A stretch of DNA of 64,000 nucleotides from Hippopus hippopus (taxonomy: Eukaryota; Mollusca; Bivalvia; Cardiida; Cardiidae), in the NCBI GenBank assembly GCA_946811185.2, contig OX328112.1, positions 124,001 through 188,000 of the forward strand, in the 5' to 3' direction. Below, one piece after another: positions 61,600-64,000 of this stretch. A program made the translations under genes and the position numbers. Positions within the stretch are counted from its first letter, which is position 1. Every line of letters begins with the position of its first letter. The notes beneath the pieces were generated by a model. The model did not search any database, was not told where the DNA came from, and saw nothing but the letters and a program-made list of their open reading frames with translations.

Positions 61600-62530
61600 A
61601 AATATTTCTGAAGACTTAGTCATGAATAGCGAAAGTCATCAAATGAGTTATTTGTCATTTACCAGCGGACTGCAAAGTCGAGGTGACAAAGCAGACAGAG
61701 GGTTTAAAGGATATACGGAGTACTGATAAGAAGAAACGCATGGGCAAGTACGCTGTCCTCCCAACTTAACCATAAAAACAACACGAAATCAAATAAATAA
61801 GATAGATAATTGTGCACTAGTCTGACGCTTTCATGTTGTACCTGCTTGCAGGGGCGACATAGCCGTATAACTGTCCTTTCGACTGTAAGTCAATCCTTCC
61901 ATAATCTCATTAATATACGTTTTTGAAAATCTTGAAAGTTGTTATTATCTCAAATTCAACTCATGATAGATGCTTTGAGAGCATCATTATCCCAGAATCA
62001 TCTCTAAATATATGCTTGGAAAATCACAGGGAAATTAGTGACTATAATAGGTTCCCATTCTTGATCTGCTTTTTCTAAATAAAAATTTACATTCTTTTGA
62101 GTAATTGTTCTAAACATTTCTATATATACGCCGACATGCATTACGCCAGGTGTGATACTTCTGTGGAGTTTTTAGTAATCCATTTAACTTTCGGTAGAAC
62201 AGTAAGTTAACTTATGATATTTTATCATTACTAAAGTAAACAATGTAAAAGCAGTCGAAGATGAAGTACTCTTCTTCTTTTTTTGTCCTTCATATGAAAG
62301 CATTCGCAATATGTATTTTTCACCACATTGGCTACGAATTCGAACTAAAGAATCTTTTTGTCGAATCATGGCTTCACAAACTAATGATTGTATATATCGA
62401 GTTGCCTACTTCCTGTATAATGCCTTTCAGTATCGTAGAGAATTTCTGAAGGACATTACATAGAAAGTATTGTAAAATACTGTATATAAGTTATGAAATA
62501 TATTATGCCTTCCACAAAAACCCATGTAAA
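61600..62530. other. No gene recognised
   Basis: AT-rich unique sequence without a supported exon or repeat. Confidence 0.4.
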
Positions 62531-62539
62531 ATTGTGTAT

Positions 62540-63360
62540 GTTACACCTTTTATAAAAACCCATTTATATGTATGTTCAAGCGTACGATATGGATTCGGGA
62601 TCAGAGTGCACGATATATGCTGCCTTTTCTTGGTCTATGTCTTCCTCAAAAACCTACGTTTAATTGTGTACATTCAGTGCAGTCTGATCTTGAACTATGC
62701 CTTTTACAAAAGCTCATTTATATGTATGTTGAAGCGGAGCGCACGATATATGCTGTCTTTTCTTGGTCTATGTCTTACGCAAAAACCTACGTTTAATTGT
62801 GTACATTCAGTGCAGTCTGATCTTGAACTATGCCTTTTACAAAAGCCCATTTATATGTATGTTGAGGTGTACGTTATAGATTCGGGATCAGAGCGCACGA
62901 TATATGCGGTCTTTTCTTGATCTATATCTTCTGCAAAAACCAACGTTTAATTATGTACATTCAGTGCAGTCTGATCTTGAACTATGCCTTTTACAAAAGC
63001 TCATTTATATGTATGTTGAAGCGTACGTTATAAATTCGGGATCAGAGCGCACGATATATGCTGTCTTTTCTTGGTCTATGTCTTCCGCAAAAAGCCCATT
63101 TATATGTATGTTCAAGCGTAGGTTATTGATTCGGGATCAGAGTGCACGATATATGCGGTCTTTCCTTGGTCTATGTCTTCCGCAAAAACCTACGTTTACT
63201 TGTGTACATTCCGTGCAGTCTGATCTTGAACTATGCCTTTTACAAAAGCCCATTTATATGTATGTTGAAGCGAACATTCTAGATTCGTGATCAGAGTGCA
63301 CAATATATGCGGTCTTTTCTTGGTCTACGTCCTCCGCAAAAGCCTGTGTTTAATTATGTA
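62540..63360 (+). repeat. About 155-bp satellite, five to six units
   Basis: Units contain CCTTTTACAAAAGCCCATTT, ATATGTATGTTGAAGCG, TTCGGGATCAGAGCGCACG, ATATATGC..TCTTTTCTTGG and TTCAGTGCAGTCTGATCTTG. The last phrase is one arm of the TH2 hairpin. Unit lengths vary (132, 156 bp; one short unit near 63092). Confidence 0.85.
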
Positions 63361-63424
63361 TATGCTATACATAAAATATACTATTTAATAGTCACTCTAA
63401 ATATAATGTCATTTCAGATTTTTT

Positions 63425-63495
63425 TGTATTTTGGGCCGGTGGCCTTATATATGCTGAATAAACTATTTGAATTTGAACTTGAATTTGAAATTATA
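63425..63495 (+). mobile_element. Possible LINE 3' tail
   Basis: GCTGAATAAACTATTTG followed by GAATTTGAACTTGAATTTG microrepeats is the usual look of non-LTR 3' ends; no coding part is attached. Confidence 0.35.
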
Positions 63496-63499
63496 AATA

Positions 63500-64000
63500 A
63501 TTGTTATATATATGTATGATGTTTTGCATTGTATATCATGTAGAGAGTGGAAATAAAGTTTAAAAAAAAGTTACGCACAGGTATATGTATGTCAAAGCAG
63601 CAGTTTCGATCTATGATCATAACACCTACCGTTATACTAGTAAAGAAATAGCAACACTGTATATGTGCTTGACAAGGCTGCTATCGCAGCATAAATACCT
63701 ATATATCTGTTATTTTGCAGCCACAATACTGGAAAGTTGAACATGCTTGCCTCCATATGTCTTGATACATATGTATAAAGGATGAGAAATATGGAACGGG
63801 TTGTATATAGTGCCCAGATTCAATATATAGGTATTGTTTTATGAACATACTTGTCTTCATGCCTCATAAATTGCAGCATTTGTACCTATATGTGTATTTC
63901 TCGTATATTGCAACGATAGATAAATACGGTATGAAATATGGGAACGAATAAACTGGGAACATATACCCCGAACCGTACCCATATATATAATATGACGTTT
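63500..64000. other. No gene recognised
   Basis: AATAAAGTTTAAAAAAAAG at 63551 resembles a polyadenylation site, but no upstream gene is seen. The rest is AT-rich with ATATGT words. Confidence 0.35.

Noticed and set aside
62534..63290. 128-codon frames with repeated YMYVE and SVQSDLELC
   Set aside because: Encoded by a satellite with a 156-bp period; no start context or splice support.

Overview
The window looks like nuclear DNA of an invertebrate, most likely a bivalve mollusc. It is AT-rich, intron-bearing and crowded with short non-autonomous transposable elements. The support is tRNA-derived SINEs that begin (read backwards) with a GATTGATTG/GTGTTTAAC body, mariner and Tc1 relics, a LINE 3' fragment, and elements ending in GACGGACG-type simple repeats plus hairpins. 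I cannot name the species. There are no operons, no prokaryotic genes and no CRISPR array.

Genes. The left 25 kb holds one multi-exon gene on the minus strand that long ORFs do not reveal. It can be traced by short exons with matching splice sites and phases. A start exon at 24580-24586 joins 22115-22228, 19597-19658, 18791-18816 and 18120-18219 as 103 uninterrupted codons. A second phase-consistent block runs 9518-9549, 8685-8716, 7691-7777 and 5269-5405. I do not recognise the protein. Inside this gene, on the same strand, lies an acidic single-exon ORF (13937 to 13093, one frameshift, splice acceptor just upstream). Decayed acidic repeats lie further along at 11163-11514.

Repeats. At least 35 copies or fragments belong to one MITE family (called TH1 here): about 225 bp, termini CCCTTTACCAAAC, TTAA at both ends and a near-perfect 30-bp-arm hairpin in the middle. 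A second TTAA family (TH2) carries an AGATCAGACTGCA hairpin. Other elements include a mariner relic (25222-26256), a Tc1-like relic (26640-28200), a LINE 3' fragment (45258-46225) and a candidate solo LTR (47468-48703). There are two inverted copies of a 2.2-kb TTAA-flanked element (29391-31571 and 52765-55748), the second carrying a further 490-bp insertion. Also present are hAT-like and other TIR elements, a 1.85-kb foldback element (57076-58922), four hairpin-ended elements, several tandem arrays and a long compound microsatellite (59037-59264).

Layout. 0-25 kb: the split gene with introns full of TH1, SINE and tandem repeats. 25-28.3 kb: two Tc1/mariner relics. 28-36 kb: the first 2.2-kb element, SINEs and a degenerate 145-bp-type array. 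36-46 kb: dense TH1/TH2 and the LINE fragment. 46-51.4 kb: hairpin-ended elements and the LTR. 52-56 kb: a three-layer nested transposon. 56-64 kb: a tRNA-like sequence, the foldback element, the microsatellite and a satellite. Several insertion events can be read directly because an unoccupied duplicate of the target is present in the same window.
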